Assembly: GCA_003667245.1 (NCBI GenBank)
Contig: RCNN01000161.1
Location: forward strand, 1 to 64,000
Length of the DNA: 64,000 nucleotides
Direction of reading: 5' to 3'
From: Heterostelium multicystogenum
Taxonomy: Eukaryota; Evosea; Eumycetozoa; Acytosteliales; Acytosteliaceae
The position numbers were made by a program, and so were the translations under genes. Position 1 is the stretch's first letter. The number at the start of each line of letters is the position of its first letter. This document shows, in pieces, positions 24,018 to 35,083 of this stretch. The notes below the pieces were generated by a model. The model had not been told where the DNA came from. It saw only the letters and a list, made by a program, of their open reading frames with translations, and made no database searches.

Positions 24018-24482
24018 AAGAAAAATAAAATCAAAATAGTATAATTTATTTAAATAAAAACAAAGATCAGTCGGACTCTATGTTTTGAAGGTTCTTTGAC
24101 TATTCATGAAGGTGATCATGAAACTGACTATTAATATATGGTTTAAATATATTTTCAAAACGTGGGATGATACTCCAAAGGAAGGGTTGTCAAAAATCAC
24201 ATATTTCAGACTCGATCTATTATAATACTAGCCAAGGAAAGATAAGTCCTTTTCTTCAATTATGAGGAAATTATAAGGACAGAGAATAGACTAAACTGGT
24301 TCATACTGATTGGTAAATTCTATTACCATTCTTTTGAGAAGTATTAATTTGACTCCTTAGAGTAGTTCTGAAAATGGATCCAGAACATATTTTACTTCTT
24401 CATCTTTATCACTGATTAGTTATTCTACAGTGGTCATATTATAAATTGACATAATTAAATTTCAAAAAGTTGAAAAGAAAAA

Positions 24483-24541
24483 AAAAGTTACACCAATAGA
24501 TTTGGGATTCTCAAAAGGATCCCGACCTTAAGGTAACTTTT
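24483..24541. repeat. Nested stem structure
   Basis: Outer arms AAAAGTTAC (24483-24491) and GTAACTTTT (24533-24541) are fully complementary over nine pairs. Inside them GGGAT (24504-24508) pairs with ATCCC (24519-24523). Confidence 0.7.
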
Positions 24542-24794
24542 ATATCTTTCTGAAACTAAGAGATATTAACCCCTAAAGTTTCCTGAGACTAGCTGAACTA
24601 TACTGGTACAGGTCTGCATAGGTGGATTCTTGTAGTTACGGAGAGTATAGCCGATTTGAACCTTTTGGGACGGAGTGAAAGGACGATTCCATTTTAAAAT
24701 TGGTAGCAATATTGGAGTAGTTAGCTCAGAAATTCAAATAACAATCCATAAAAATCCATATTTTTTAATCAATTTGTAAAAAAAAAAACATTGA

Positions 24795-24816
24795 TTCCTC
24801 TAAAATTTTAGAGGAA
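24795..24816. repeat. 22-bp perfect palindrome
   Basis: TTCCTCTAAAA is followed directly by its reverse complement, about 90 bases before the start of the gene at 24907. Confidence 0.85.
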
Positions 24817-24906
24817 ATCTCCATTATTTCAAATTTTGAAAAACACTAACTGATATGTTTTTGTTTTGGTATTAACAAACATTCATGCTAACTTCATTCA
24901 TAAACA

Positions 24907-26280
24907 ATGACAATACTATTTACACATATTTACAAACACATAATATCATATCTCTGGGAGGAATACAACTCACAAGTTGAAGAATCAAAGAGATTTCCAC
25001 ACAAAAAAGATATTGCACAAGCAGTTAGAATAAAGAACAGTAATAGCTATAGTGCATTGTTGAGTTTAGATTTGGTATGCTGGCAGTTCCATGCAATAGT
25101 GAAACAACTCAACACACATTTGAATCTCACAGCATTTTTGAATGAGGATCTTGGCGAACTAGTTGAGCCACACTTGTCAAGTCGATACTGTCCAATCTCT
25201 GATTATATCAATGGTGTTACGTTTCCGACACTTTTGAAGTTTCCATCGAGTGATCCTCAGTTCAATAAGAGATTGCTGAAGTGGCGTGATACCCTCAGGG
25301 AGGTATCCATCCCACTGTACATGTCGGATCTTATTGTCGGTTTGAAGTCCCTGGAGAAAGTATCGATCTTTCTAAACTATACCAGCGATAGTCCAACAGA
25401 TGGCCCAGAGTTATTCAGGAGATTCATTCGCAACAATTCACAAATTAAATATCTATCAATTCAATTCTATGATACAAATGGACTCGAAGAATTTTTGGCA
25501 CAAGTAGAACTCCTTCAGGAAAATAGCAATCTAATATCTCTTGAGATTATTGACAGTTCGAAATCACATCAAGTATCGGATGAAATTGCTGACAGACCAG
25601 ATATTTTGTTTGGTCCTTTGTCAAAGCTGAAACTGGAGCACTTAGAGATTCGATCGCTTGGCAAACCATACGTGGTTTCCCCTTTTGAAACCATAGTCTA
25701 CTACAGAGCACTTGAGAAATATATCTTAAATACAAAGACATTAAAATCATTCAAGTACAGCGAGGAGATGTCTTATAAGGCCCCGGCTCTTGTCGAAGCT
25801 CTGATTAAATCAAATATTGAACACCTAACGATCACAGATGGTATCCCTATCCAGTTCATCAAGCCCTTCACTCGGAATCTCAAAGAAATGATAGTATGCA
25901 TTGATGAAGATGTTTCCGACGACCTATCGTTGCTTTCAAGAATATATCCTTTGTTTAGTCTTGTTGAGAGATTCTCTTTGGTTGTCAGAGATTTCAATCA
26001 GGACATATCAATTATTATGGAAACTATCATTAAGAATATTCAACCATCGAAATACATTACAATTAGATTAGTACCAACTAAACTCTCGAGGGCAATGATA
26101 ACATGGTTTTCCAGAATTGCAGAGGCAATCACGGCGAACCAAAACTTAAAACACTTTAATTTCCAAGTGGAGTCAAGAGGCGCCACTGAAAAGTTAAAAG
26201 TTATTGAAAAGGCGATCATGAACCACCCCAACATTCTAAAAAACAATTCATATATTTCATTAGATTCTGTATTTTGGTAA
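24907..26280 (+). CDS. F-box/LRR-like protein of a dictyostelid family
   Basis: 457 residues, one exon, ATG at 24907. N-terminal F-box-like region: FTHIYKHIISYLWEEYNSQ, then LLSLDLVCWQFHAIVKQL about residues 51-70. After that come loose leucine-rich units, for example LREVSIPLYMSDLIVGLKSL, SQIKYLSIQFYD, NSNLISLEIID and LKLEHLEIRSLG. No signal peptide or membrane helix. The family likely provides SCF ubiquitin-ligase receptors, but the F-box is divergent. Its last 260 bases are repeated in a shortened form at 26564. Confidence 0.75.
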   Translation: MTILFTHIYKHIISYLWEEYNSQVEESKRFPHKKDIAQAVRIKNSNSYSALLSLDLVCWQFHAIVKQLNTHLNLTAFLNEDLGELVEPHLSSRYCPISDYINGVTFPTLLKFPSSDPQFNKRLLKWRDTLREVSIPLYMSDLIVGLKSLEKVSIFLNYTSDSPTDGPELFRRFIRNNSQIKYLSIQFYDTNGLEEFLAQVELLQENSNLISLEIIDSSKSHQVSDEIADRPDILFGPLSKLKLEHLEIRSLGKPYVVSPFETIVYYRALEKYILNTKTLKSFKYSEEMSYKAPALVEALIKSNIEHLTITDGIPIQFIKPFTRNLKEMIVCIDEDVSDDLSLLSRIYPLFSLVERFSLVVRDFNQDISIIMETIIKNIQPSKYITIRLVPTKLSRAMITWFSRIAEAITANQNLKHFNFQVESRGATEKLKVIEKAIMNHPNILKNNSYISLDSVFW

Positions 26281-26563
26281 CCCTGCCCAGAATAATGCTG
26301 TAGGATTCTTTATCTTAAATAAAGTAACTATTCTCTGTAGCTCGGATACTCGATAGATCAAGATCATCAAGTTTTGCTTTATCAGGACCTTCTCTTATTC
26401 AATACTTTTTTGAGTTGATAATTTGATTTAACCCAGCAAAAATGGTAATCCTGTCACAAAATTAAATTCCATGTGAATAGTTTACAATTATGATTCTCAC
26501 TAAATAAATAAAACAAAACAGACTTTTGGCACACCTATAAAATCTACATTTAAAAATAGAATT

Positions 26564-26761
26564 ATGGAAACTATCATTAAGAATATTCAACCATCGATAT
26601 ACATTACAATTAGATTAGTACCTAGACTAAGGACAGAAATGACACCAAAGGTTTTCCAGAATTGCAGAGGCAACTTTAGTTTCCAAGTGGAATCAAAAGG
26701 TGACACTGAAAAGTTAAAAGCTATTGAAAAGGTGATCCACCCTAACATTCTCAAAGATTAA
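26564..26761 (+). pseudogene. Truncated duplicate of the 3' end of the upstream F-box/LRR-like gene
   Basis: The open frame of 65 codons begins METIIKNIQPSIYITIRLVP and ends HPNILKD. It copies the end of the gene at 24907 (METIIKNIQPSKYITIRLVP ... HPNILKN). At the DNA level the first 60 bases differ at very few positions. The copy has lost about 40 bases in the middle and a few near the end. It has no N-terminal part or visible promoter of its own, so it is best seen as a recent partial tandem duplication. Confidence 0.8.
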
Positions 26762-27481
26762 AAAATAAAAAATTTTGCAAGTTTTAATTTTAAACTGAGT
26801 GATGAATCACTAAATTAGGATCTATATTTGCATGACCCATTAACTGGAATTGTGGTTGTTTTTCATTGAAGAATGAAGTTGTGATAGAAGTTCGTTTTCA
26901 TCAATTTATTTTTTGATTTTATTCTTTTTTTTTTCACACCACTACCACCACCATTGAACTCACTAATTTAATTAAAATATTGTAAAATTATAATTATTGG
27001 TAAGTTTATAAACATCCATCCAATCTTTCAAACAACCACATCAAAACAACAACGTAATTTAATTACTATTATTATTATTATTATTGTTAATAATCATATA
27101 ATATCAAGAAGTACACAAAGTAAGTAAGATAAGTAAAGTTGTTGTTGATGTTTGTCTGCTGCGGTGGTGTTGTTTTAATATTAAATTATTAAATTATTAA
27201 ATTATTAAATTTTTTGTTTTTTATATTAATAATAATAATACATTCATTTTTTTCTCAATTTTATATTATAATCATTATTAAATAATAAATATTAAATTCA
27301 ATCAATCAACACATTGAAAACCAAACCAATTCTTAACAAATCATATCATTGTTGTCACATTTAAAAACATAATAGAGTTTGTCGCGACTAATACAATTCA
27401 ATTTTTTTTATAAATTAGTTTTTGGTTGAACATCATCTTTATCATCACTTTAGAATAATAACTATATAGGATAATTATAAA
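26762..27481. other. Intergenic stretch
   Basis: Low-complexity AT-rich DNA with TTA repeats, upstream of the reticulon gene. No gene seen. Confidence 0.5.
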
Positions 27482-28663
27482 ATGTCTGATACAGAACGTA
27501 TGTATAATCGTAATGCAATGCATTTCAAATGTAATGATTGGAGAATTTGTTATCTAATCTGTCTGTTGTTGATATGATCGATTAGAAACAACTACTCAAG
27601 ACGTTGAAAAGGTCGTTGAGGAATTCGGTGAGAGTGTCAAGGAAGACATTGCCAACTTGGAAAAGAAAGCAGAGGAAGTAATTGATAGCACTACCTCCAA
27701 AGTAACTGAAACTGTTACTAAGGTAACAGAGAAGGTCCAAGAAATCAAGAAGGACATTAAAGAAGACATTAAGGGATGCTGTCCATACTCTGCTACAGGT
27801 GAGTACTCAATTTGCCACCAAGCCGGTAAGATCTGTAGCGCATTAAGAAAATTCCCATGCCACGAATGTTGTAAGTATTTCATTACACGACAATTCTTGA
27901 TATGCCATCCCTAACAAACCTGAAATCAAAACTAAATTACAATAGTCAATAAGATTTTACTCTGGGAGGATCTCATTCAAACCGGACTCCTCTTCGGTAT
28001 CATCAATTTGGTATTCTTTTTGACATGTTGTGGAAAATACAGTGTACTCTCACTCTTTGGTTATGCTTCAATGGTTGCCACCATCTGTACTATGCTCTTC
28101 AACATTACCTCCCATATCTTGAACAAATATGTAAACACTATCACCATTGACAACCAATTTACGTACGTAAAGCGATTTATAATCAATTTATGGCTCGACT
28201 AACAACAATATAATTAGCGATAAGTTAAAGACTCTTAGCTTCCACGTCGACGATGCAGTCATTGAGAAATATGTTAGAGCAACTGGTGAGCTCGTTAATG
28301 CTATTTTAAGTGTTGCCAAGGATGTTTTGAGCTGCAAGAGCTTATACCTCACTGGTCAATTCGCTTTGTTCTTCTACGGACTTGCCAAGGTTGGTCAATG
28401 TCTCTCTGGTAACGCTATTCTTTACACTGGTACGTATCAAACAATCATACAGCCTTTTCTATTTCAAAAAGTACTTACACAACATCTATTTAGTATTCCT
28501 TATTTCATTCATTGCCCCAAGATTATATTTGGAGAAGAAGCAATTCATTGATGAACAAGTCGGAAAGGTTAGAGTCATTGTCACTGATCTCATCAACAAA
28601 GTTCATGCCTATATTCCAATGCAACACTCTGCATCCTCATCGGCACCAAAGAAAACTAATTAA
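27482..28663 (+). CDS. Reticulon-like ER membrane-shaping protein
   Basis: Five exons: 27482-27497, 27586-27870, 27946-28162, 28218-28429 and 28494-28663; all junctions are canonical and restore frame. The N-terminal part (about residues 7-70) is an acidic/Lys coiled coil (VTKVTEKVQEIKKDIKEDI). A Cys-rich patch follows (KGCCPY; KICSALRKFPCHEC). Then comes the reticulon homology domain: KILLWEDLIQTGLLFGIINL, a first long hydrophobic hairpin (VFFLTCCGKYSVLSLFGYAS) and a second near FLISFIAPRLYLEKKQFID. The short linker and hairpins match the RHD pattern. Reticulons wedge into the cytosolic leaflet and curve ER tubules. This gene has no frame break. Confidence 0.88.
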
Positions 28664-31528
28664 ACACCCAAACCATTAGTTATATTTTATTCATCACATA
28701 ACCATTTCCCATTATTTCTTCACCAGATTTTGGTTGCTTTGTTGGATGTAAATCTAAATCAATTTAACACCAACCACCTCCATTGTCCCTATCATATATT
28801 AATTTCATTTTAACATATCGTACAAAAAAACCAAAAAAAAAACAAAAACAATCCAATAATAAACTTTCAAGTGTAAATATAAGTGTTTTAGTGTTTTAAC
28901 GATTCACATAAATGTCAGTGCCCAGTTTGCATATCTATCCGATTATCCCCTAAATATTAACGAGAGATTTAATCTCTCGATTTTACAAATTGTCAAAAAA
29001 AGGAGGAAGTTAGCTCTGTTTTTTCAACGAACACACACATACATATTTAGGAATTTTTGTTGCAAACATAAATTATTGTAAAATTTAAAAGAATCTATTC
29101 TCGATGAGTTTCTTTGATTCCTTATTGATCGAACTGGTCGAATCATGACCTCTCGGTCAGTTAGGAACAGATTTAATGGAAATACAAATTATTCAATGTA
29201 GGTGAATCTCTGATCCCCGCTCTCATCAATCCTGATGGGATTATATACGGATAGATTTAGTTGATTGTGGACCAGTAGTTAATAATTTTTAAAAATAGTT
29301 AGAGATGAGTTGTATGAAATCAAACATTAATTAACACATATTATATTTTGAAAGTTTTCAAGTCCAGGTTCTTGTCTGACACTCATTATAAGTTTGGTCA
29401 ACCATTTTGAATTAACTCTTACCTTTAATATAAACTCTAACACAAAGAGTTAACATAATGGGTTGCTTCAAAAAATCAAATAAACCATTTCATTAATATA
29501 AATCAAATTAAAATAAATGGGTTAAAATCTCTGGTCGTCCTTTCCTTCGTCGTCATCATATCAAAATCAATAAACCCAATCCAAATGTTTTTTTATAAAT
29601 CAGATCTGCAATGTACTTGGTCACTCCTGTCCAAAAAAGATCTATAGGTCTCCCTTATTAGCAAACAGCCAGTAAGTGAAAAAATTACTCCCCACCCTCT
29701 GGCAACAAGCTTATCGTGTGCCAACAAAATTTGGTTTACTTTTGAGTTTTTCAAACAAACAAAAAACTTGGACCTTATTTTACTTTTTACGGTTTTATTT
29801 CATCATCACTGTTGAGTCTCAAGGCAACTAGTCACATATGACACAAGCAAATGGGTCCTTACTCGTTCATAGCATACCCTAACATTTTTGGTCGTTCCAA
29901 TCCATCATACAATCTGTTCTTTCTTCCTATATTTTCATGGTTCCTTTAATCAACAAGCATCACTTTAACTTAAGATTCGTATTTTGATAAGGATTTAATG
30001 AAAAAAACAATTATTTTATTTTTTATTTTAGCAAGACCCTGACTTTTTTGTTTTTTTTTTTTGTTTTTTATATATTTTTGACCACTGTGCTCATTTTCGA
30101 ATTAAAAATACAAAACAAAAAAAAAACACAATTTAAAATAAAATAAATACAAATAATTAATTGTATCACACACACACCACCAATACTCAATTAACACAAA
30201 ACACACACATATTTCATTTTCATTTTCATATTCATTATTTATTTAATTAATTATCAAATTGATTATTATTTTGTAAATCTAATATTTTATATTTATTTAT
30301 AAAAACAAAAGATAATAATCAATTAATTAATAAATTAAAAAATTATTCTTTAATTAGCAAAAAAAACAAAAATAAAACAAGAAAAGAAAAGAAAGGAAGA
30401 AAATTACACCACAGCTCAACCTAACACAATTAAGTTTTTTTATTTATATCTTATTTTATAACATACAACAACAACAGATAATCAAATCATCATATCATCA
30501 TCAAATTAAAAACAACAAAAAAAAACCGTTTAATTTCATATTTGTACACAATTATCTATCTATAATATTATTTATTCTATATTATTATTATTATTATTAT
30601 TATATTTGATGAATTGAATTATCTATAATATTAAATATCTCTATTGCTCTTCCCTCAAAAATATAGTAGTAATCGAATAGTTCCAATTAATCAATCAATC
30701 AATTTAATTAATTTAGCTATTCTTTTTTTAACTTCATTCACACCTTCAATTATTGTTTGTTCATCACCTTTTTTCCTTTGTACGATTATAATGTTTTTTC
30801 CCCTATATTATTTACGAATCGTTACTCTTAAATTAACTAAATACTACTACTACATTAATAACTAAACCACTACTACTCTACCAAAATATCAATAATAGTT
30901 AACTATATAGCCTATTTATCAAATATCATTTGTATTTGAATCGAAGACTTTGTTATCCTCTTTTTCTATTTTGATTTTTCCCTTTGATATTAAAACTAAG
31001 TGTAAATTATATTACTACTACCAAACAGCCAGCAGCCACAGCCAATACATAGCCAACAGCATTACAGCAAAGAGATATTTACAGCATAACACAGCCAACT
31101 ACATCATAGCACAATAATCAAAACCGAAGTAACTAAATGCATATGAATATTATTTGATAAGAAAGAATCTAGTTCAATTGTTATTATTAGTATTATTATT
31201 ATTATCATATTATTTATTACAACCAATTCCAATCCAATCAATCAACTTTCATTGATCATTTCAAAAAATCATTATCATTATTTAAAGTTTTTTTTTATTT
31301 TAGTTGGTTCTCTGTCAAAGTTTGTTTTTTAATCACAACTTCGACAGCAGTAAACCATTCAACAGGATCAATCAAAAACGTCGTTTTACTACCACCTCAA
31401 TCGCCTCCACCACCTCCACCAACAAAAACAACAACACCTCTTCATCCACTTCTTCACTCAACAGCGGTGCACCATCTTCACCAATCACAATCTCAACAAA
31501 ATCAAATTCTACAAGTAGAAAGGTATCA
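28664..31528. other. Long AT-rich intergenic stretch upstream of the G-alpha gene
   Basis: Nothing coding could be supported. There is a 9-bp-arm palindrome at 28961. A pyrimidine-rich intron acceptor (TTTTATTTTAG) ends at 31303, suggesting a 5' exon of the G-alpha gene upstream; a Ser/Thr-rich open frame runs from there into the gene. Confidence 0.5.
28961..28979. repeat. Perfect inverted repeat, 9-bp arms
   Basis: CGAGAGATT and AATCTCTCG separated by one T, about 300 bases beyond the reticulon stop codon. Confidence 0.85.
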
Positions 31529-32765
31529 ATGACAAATAGCTATGGATTATCATCAGCCGAAGCCAAACAGAAGTCGCGTGAAATCGATCGCTCTATCAAG
31601 CAAGAGTCACGTGACCATCCAGTTTTGAAGCTACTGTTGTTGGGTGCTTCAGACTCTGGCAAGTCGACTTTGTTCAAGCAGATGAAGATCATTCAAGAGA
31701 ATGGTGGATTCACCAAAGCAGAGCTAGCAGAGAATCGTGTGCTTATCTACGAGAACATCGTCAGTCAGATGAATCTACTCTTGGAGGCCATGTACAATGA
31801 TCGTGGATCGGACGGTAGCACTGATGATCTCATGTATTTCGAGGACCCAATGAATTTTGAACGTGCAGTTCGTGTCAAACACGCACATGACTTGCTTCAG
31901 ACAGGTCAGACACTCACCGCATGGCCAATCATCATCACCGACATCAAAATGCTTTGGCAGTCCAACGAGATTCAACATCAATATAACATCAGAGAGAACG
32001 GTATCACCAACAGCTACCAGCTCAATGACTCTGCACCCTAGTAAGTAACAGCCAAGCCTGCAGAAGAAGTACTCTTTTGAATCTGATATTAATGCCGCTT
32101 CGATCTAAAGTTTTCTTAATAATTTAGATGCCTATTCAACCGAAACCTTTATACCAACCGAACAAGATATATTGAGAATTAGAACTAAAACCACTAGTGT
32201 AACAGAAGCAGATTATGTATTCAGAGGTTTAAGATTCAAGTATGTTTTGAAATTGATCTGATAATATGGCGGCGAAATAGGTTATTAATTCTTTCAAATT
32301 AACAGAATGGTAGACGTAGGTGGACAAAAGAGTTATCGTAGAAAATGGATACATTGTTTCGATAATGTGTCTGCTGTATTATTTGTAGCATCATTGAATT
32401 CTTATGACCAGGTATTGGAGGAAGACGGCCAAACCAACCGTCTCGAAGACTCTTTGTCTTTGTTTGGCGAGATTTCCAACTCCCAGTGGTTCGCCAAGAG
32501 TGCAATGGTATTGTTCCTCAACAAGACCGATCTCTTCAAGGAAAAGATCAAACGCGTTCCACTCTCCAAGTACAGTCCTGGCTACACTGGTCCCAACTCT
32601 GCCAAGCCCGCAGCAACCTATCTCTCTGGACTCTTCTCCAGCCAGATCAAAAACAAAAAGCCACTCTATCTCCATCTGACATGCGCCATCGATACTACAA
32701 ATACCAAGTTTGTTTTTCAATCCGTTATCGATGACCTTTTGAAGAAATCATTGGAGTTGTTTTAA
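31529..32765 (+). CDS. Heterotrimeric G protein alpha subunit
   Basis: Exons to 32040, then 32128-32239 and 32306-32765. The first in-frame ATG is 31529 (MTNSYGLSSAEAKQKSREID). A Ser/Thr-rich frame is open upstream to an acceptor at 31303, so a longer N-terminus is possible. Motifs: P-loop LLLLGASDSGKSTLFKQMK, switch I RTKTTSVTEADYVF, switch II MVDVGGQKSYRRKWIHCFD with the catalytic Gln, NKTD in MVLFLNKTDLF, and TCAIDTTNTKFVFQSV. The usual GAGESGKS is GASDSGKS, TTGI is TTSV, and there is no MG myristoylation start. Exon 1 and exon 2 join one base out of frame beside a CCC run. It transmits signals from seven-helix receptors. Confidence 0.88.
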
Positions 32766-33192
32766 TATTGCCACTGTCATTTTTATCTTCCATTTTTTTT
32801 CCCTTCACCTTTATAATATTATAGTATATTTCCTTTTCCCTTATTTTTTTCCCTCCAAATCCATTCCGACATTATTATATCTATAACATTTCTAATTATT
32901 ATTATTATTATTATTATATATTTATATTTCTTTCTCCTTTTTATTTCAATAATACCAATCATGTATGATATTTACATTATATCATAGGGATATTAGTATT
33001 ATTATCCCAATGCAACTAGCAACAACCTTACCTGTTTATAATACCAAATCGAACTTTTTTTCCTTTTATATTTCCGTCATTACAAAAAGAATACCGTAGT
33101 TTTCTTTACAAAAATAAAGAATTGTTTATTTCATTCTTCTACATAGGACTTAGTTTTACAATGATTTTTTTAGGTTTTGATATTGAGATATA
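32766..33192. other. Convergent intergenic stretch
   Basis: T-rich 3' flank of the G-alpha gene and 3' flank of the small acidic gene. No gene seen. Confidence 0.5.
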
Positions 33193-33598
33193 TTATTTCT
33201 TTTCTTTGGTATCGACCAACTGGTAGGACGGCATAACCATAGACGTAAGTTTACCCCAAAGCGAAGAATCAGGTATGTCATTGTGGTCATTGTACTGGAG
33301 GATCTTTGTCATTTCATCTGTGTCATCGACTCTGTAGTCATCATAGGTGAATATATCTTCATTGCTGCTGCTGTATTTAGATTCTGGAGGTGAGTTCTGG
33401 TAGTTTAGGTTTAAACCATCGATATCAATAAGACTGTCTGAGTCATTTGATGATTGTAAAAAACTATTATTATTCTTATTATTATTAATTGGATAGGACC
33501 TGGTGAATAGTTGTAAGATTTATTTTTCTAATACAATATTCACACAGCATGGAAGTACTTAGTGCATAGTTTAAATCAAAACATTTACATGATTCCAT
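33193..33598 (-). CDS. Small acidic protein with N-terminal Cys motif, one frame break
   Basis: From ATG 33598 the frame reads MESCKCFDLNYALSTSMLCE then YCIRKINL. It breaks within about 33 bases (near 33495), and a second frame runs to the stop at 33193 (SNDSDSLIDIDGLNLNY; SNEDIFTYDDYRVDDTDEM; LWGKLTSMVMPSYQLV). About 130 residues in total. The spacing C-x-C then C-x2-C could bind a metal ion. The rest is Asn-, Ser- and Asp-rich. I do not recognise the family. It is convergent with the G-alpha gene. Confidence 0.5.
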
Positions 33599-35083
33599 TT
33601 TATTATTATAATCTTAAAATGTATGGAATTTTATATATACAACGTAACTTATTTTGTTATTGATTTTTAGAAGTACAAATAATTTATTGTTTGTTTGGTT
33701 TATTATTTTAAATAAATAAATTTGATGTTAAATAATTATAATAGAAATCGATTTGAATGTCAAACAATCAATAAAATAAAATCCAATATTGTATGTTTGA
33801 AATGTATTATTACTTTGAATCAAATCAAATCAAATCAAATATTAAAATATTATATTGTATATGTTTGTAATATACATTGTATAAAAATGATATCAAAATT
33901 TAAATGTTGTTTTAATGTTAGATAATCACGGTTATTTCACAGTGTTAATTCACTACTACTATTATTTTTGATTTTATTTTTTGATTAATCAATCAATGGT
34001 GAAGATAATAATAAAATACCCCTTTATTTATTTTTTTGTATAATACAAATTTTGATATATATCAATTCACCAGTATAAACTTCAATAATATAATACAAAT
34101 ATTCTTTGTTTAGTTACCTCCCATTAATCAATCATTCAATGATAAAAACTAAATTAAAAGTTGATCAACTTTTGTTTCAAAGTTCCTATGAAATAATATT
34201 AAAATATAATATTTAATGAGATGAATATAGCTTTACATTAGATATATAATAAATAATAAATTTGAATAATAATATAAAACTTGGAAGTTCCTTTCTATTT
34301 CAAGTATAGATGCATTGAATATGGTGGGGTTCTCACTCATGTGCCACACTCTCCTCTCTAATAAATGAAGATCCAAAATACCTGTAGTGGTATTGTGTTG
34401 GCATTGTTAATTTTTAATTAAAAATGTATTGTTATGTATACAATGATGATAAGCTTGTTTAGGGTTAGATTAGATTAAAGAAGAAGTATTAACATAAGTG
34501 ACTGAGGTATTTAATTTTGGTATGATAATTCAGAATTAAAAGGAGATAGTGATTGTGTTTATGGATGCATGTTGATATGATATCTATAATGAATATTATA
34601 ATTTATTAGACCACAACAAGTAGTAATAAATGAAGAATGGGCCATCATTGTTATCTATAGTTTCATTGATTGAGTGATTTGATTTCATATGATTTTCATA
34701 TCACTAAAATTAATACTAAAATTAAAGTAATAATATGCACCTCTCAAATGAATTAAGGACTAGTTGATCAGGTGGTGATGTTGTACATATCATTGCATAT
34801 CGCCATGAATTCAATGGTTGAATATGAAAAATAATATTAATATTTATTACAAATATGTAATTGCTTTTAATTGTTTGTTTGAAGTTATTCTTATTATCAT
34901 CAACATCATATTCAATAATTAAATAGATATATTTATTGTTACTATTTAAATATTTTTATTATTATTAAAGCTAATATATTTAATATTATATAGTAAATTA
35001 AAGTAAATTTATTAATATTGTTGGTTACTTTGATCAGATAAAATTATTTTGGATAGGATTTTATTTCTAGATCCTCCTGAAAG
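33599..35083. other. AT-rich intergenic stretch
   Basis: Low-complexity DNA between two outward-transcribed genes. It includes a short ATCAA repeat near 33820. No gene or RNA recognised. Confidence 0.5.

Larger units (their letters stand above)
23666..24906. other. Intergenic stretch rich in perfect inverted repeats
   Basis: No protein gene found. It holds palindromes at 23941-23959, 24000-24017 and 24795-24816, and a nested stem at 24483-24541, more than in other gaps of this window. Possibly remnants of a mobile element or a structured RNA. Confidence 0.5.

Noticed and set aside
31060..31070. Second possible class I motif, CATTACAGCAA
   Set aside because: One mismatch to the 11-base motif, located in a CAG-rich repeat, without closing stem or DUSE.
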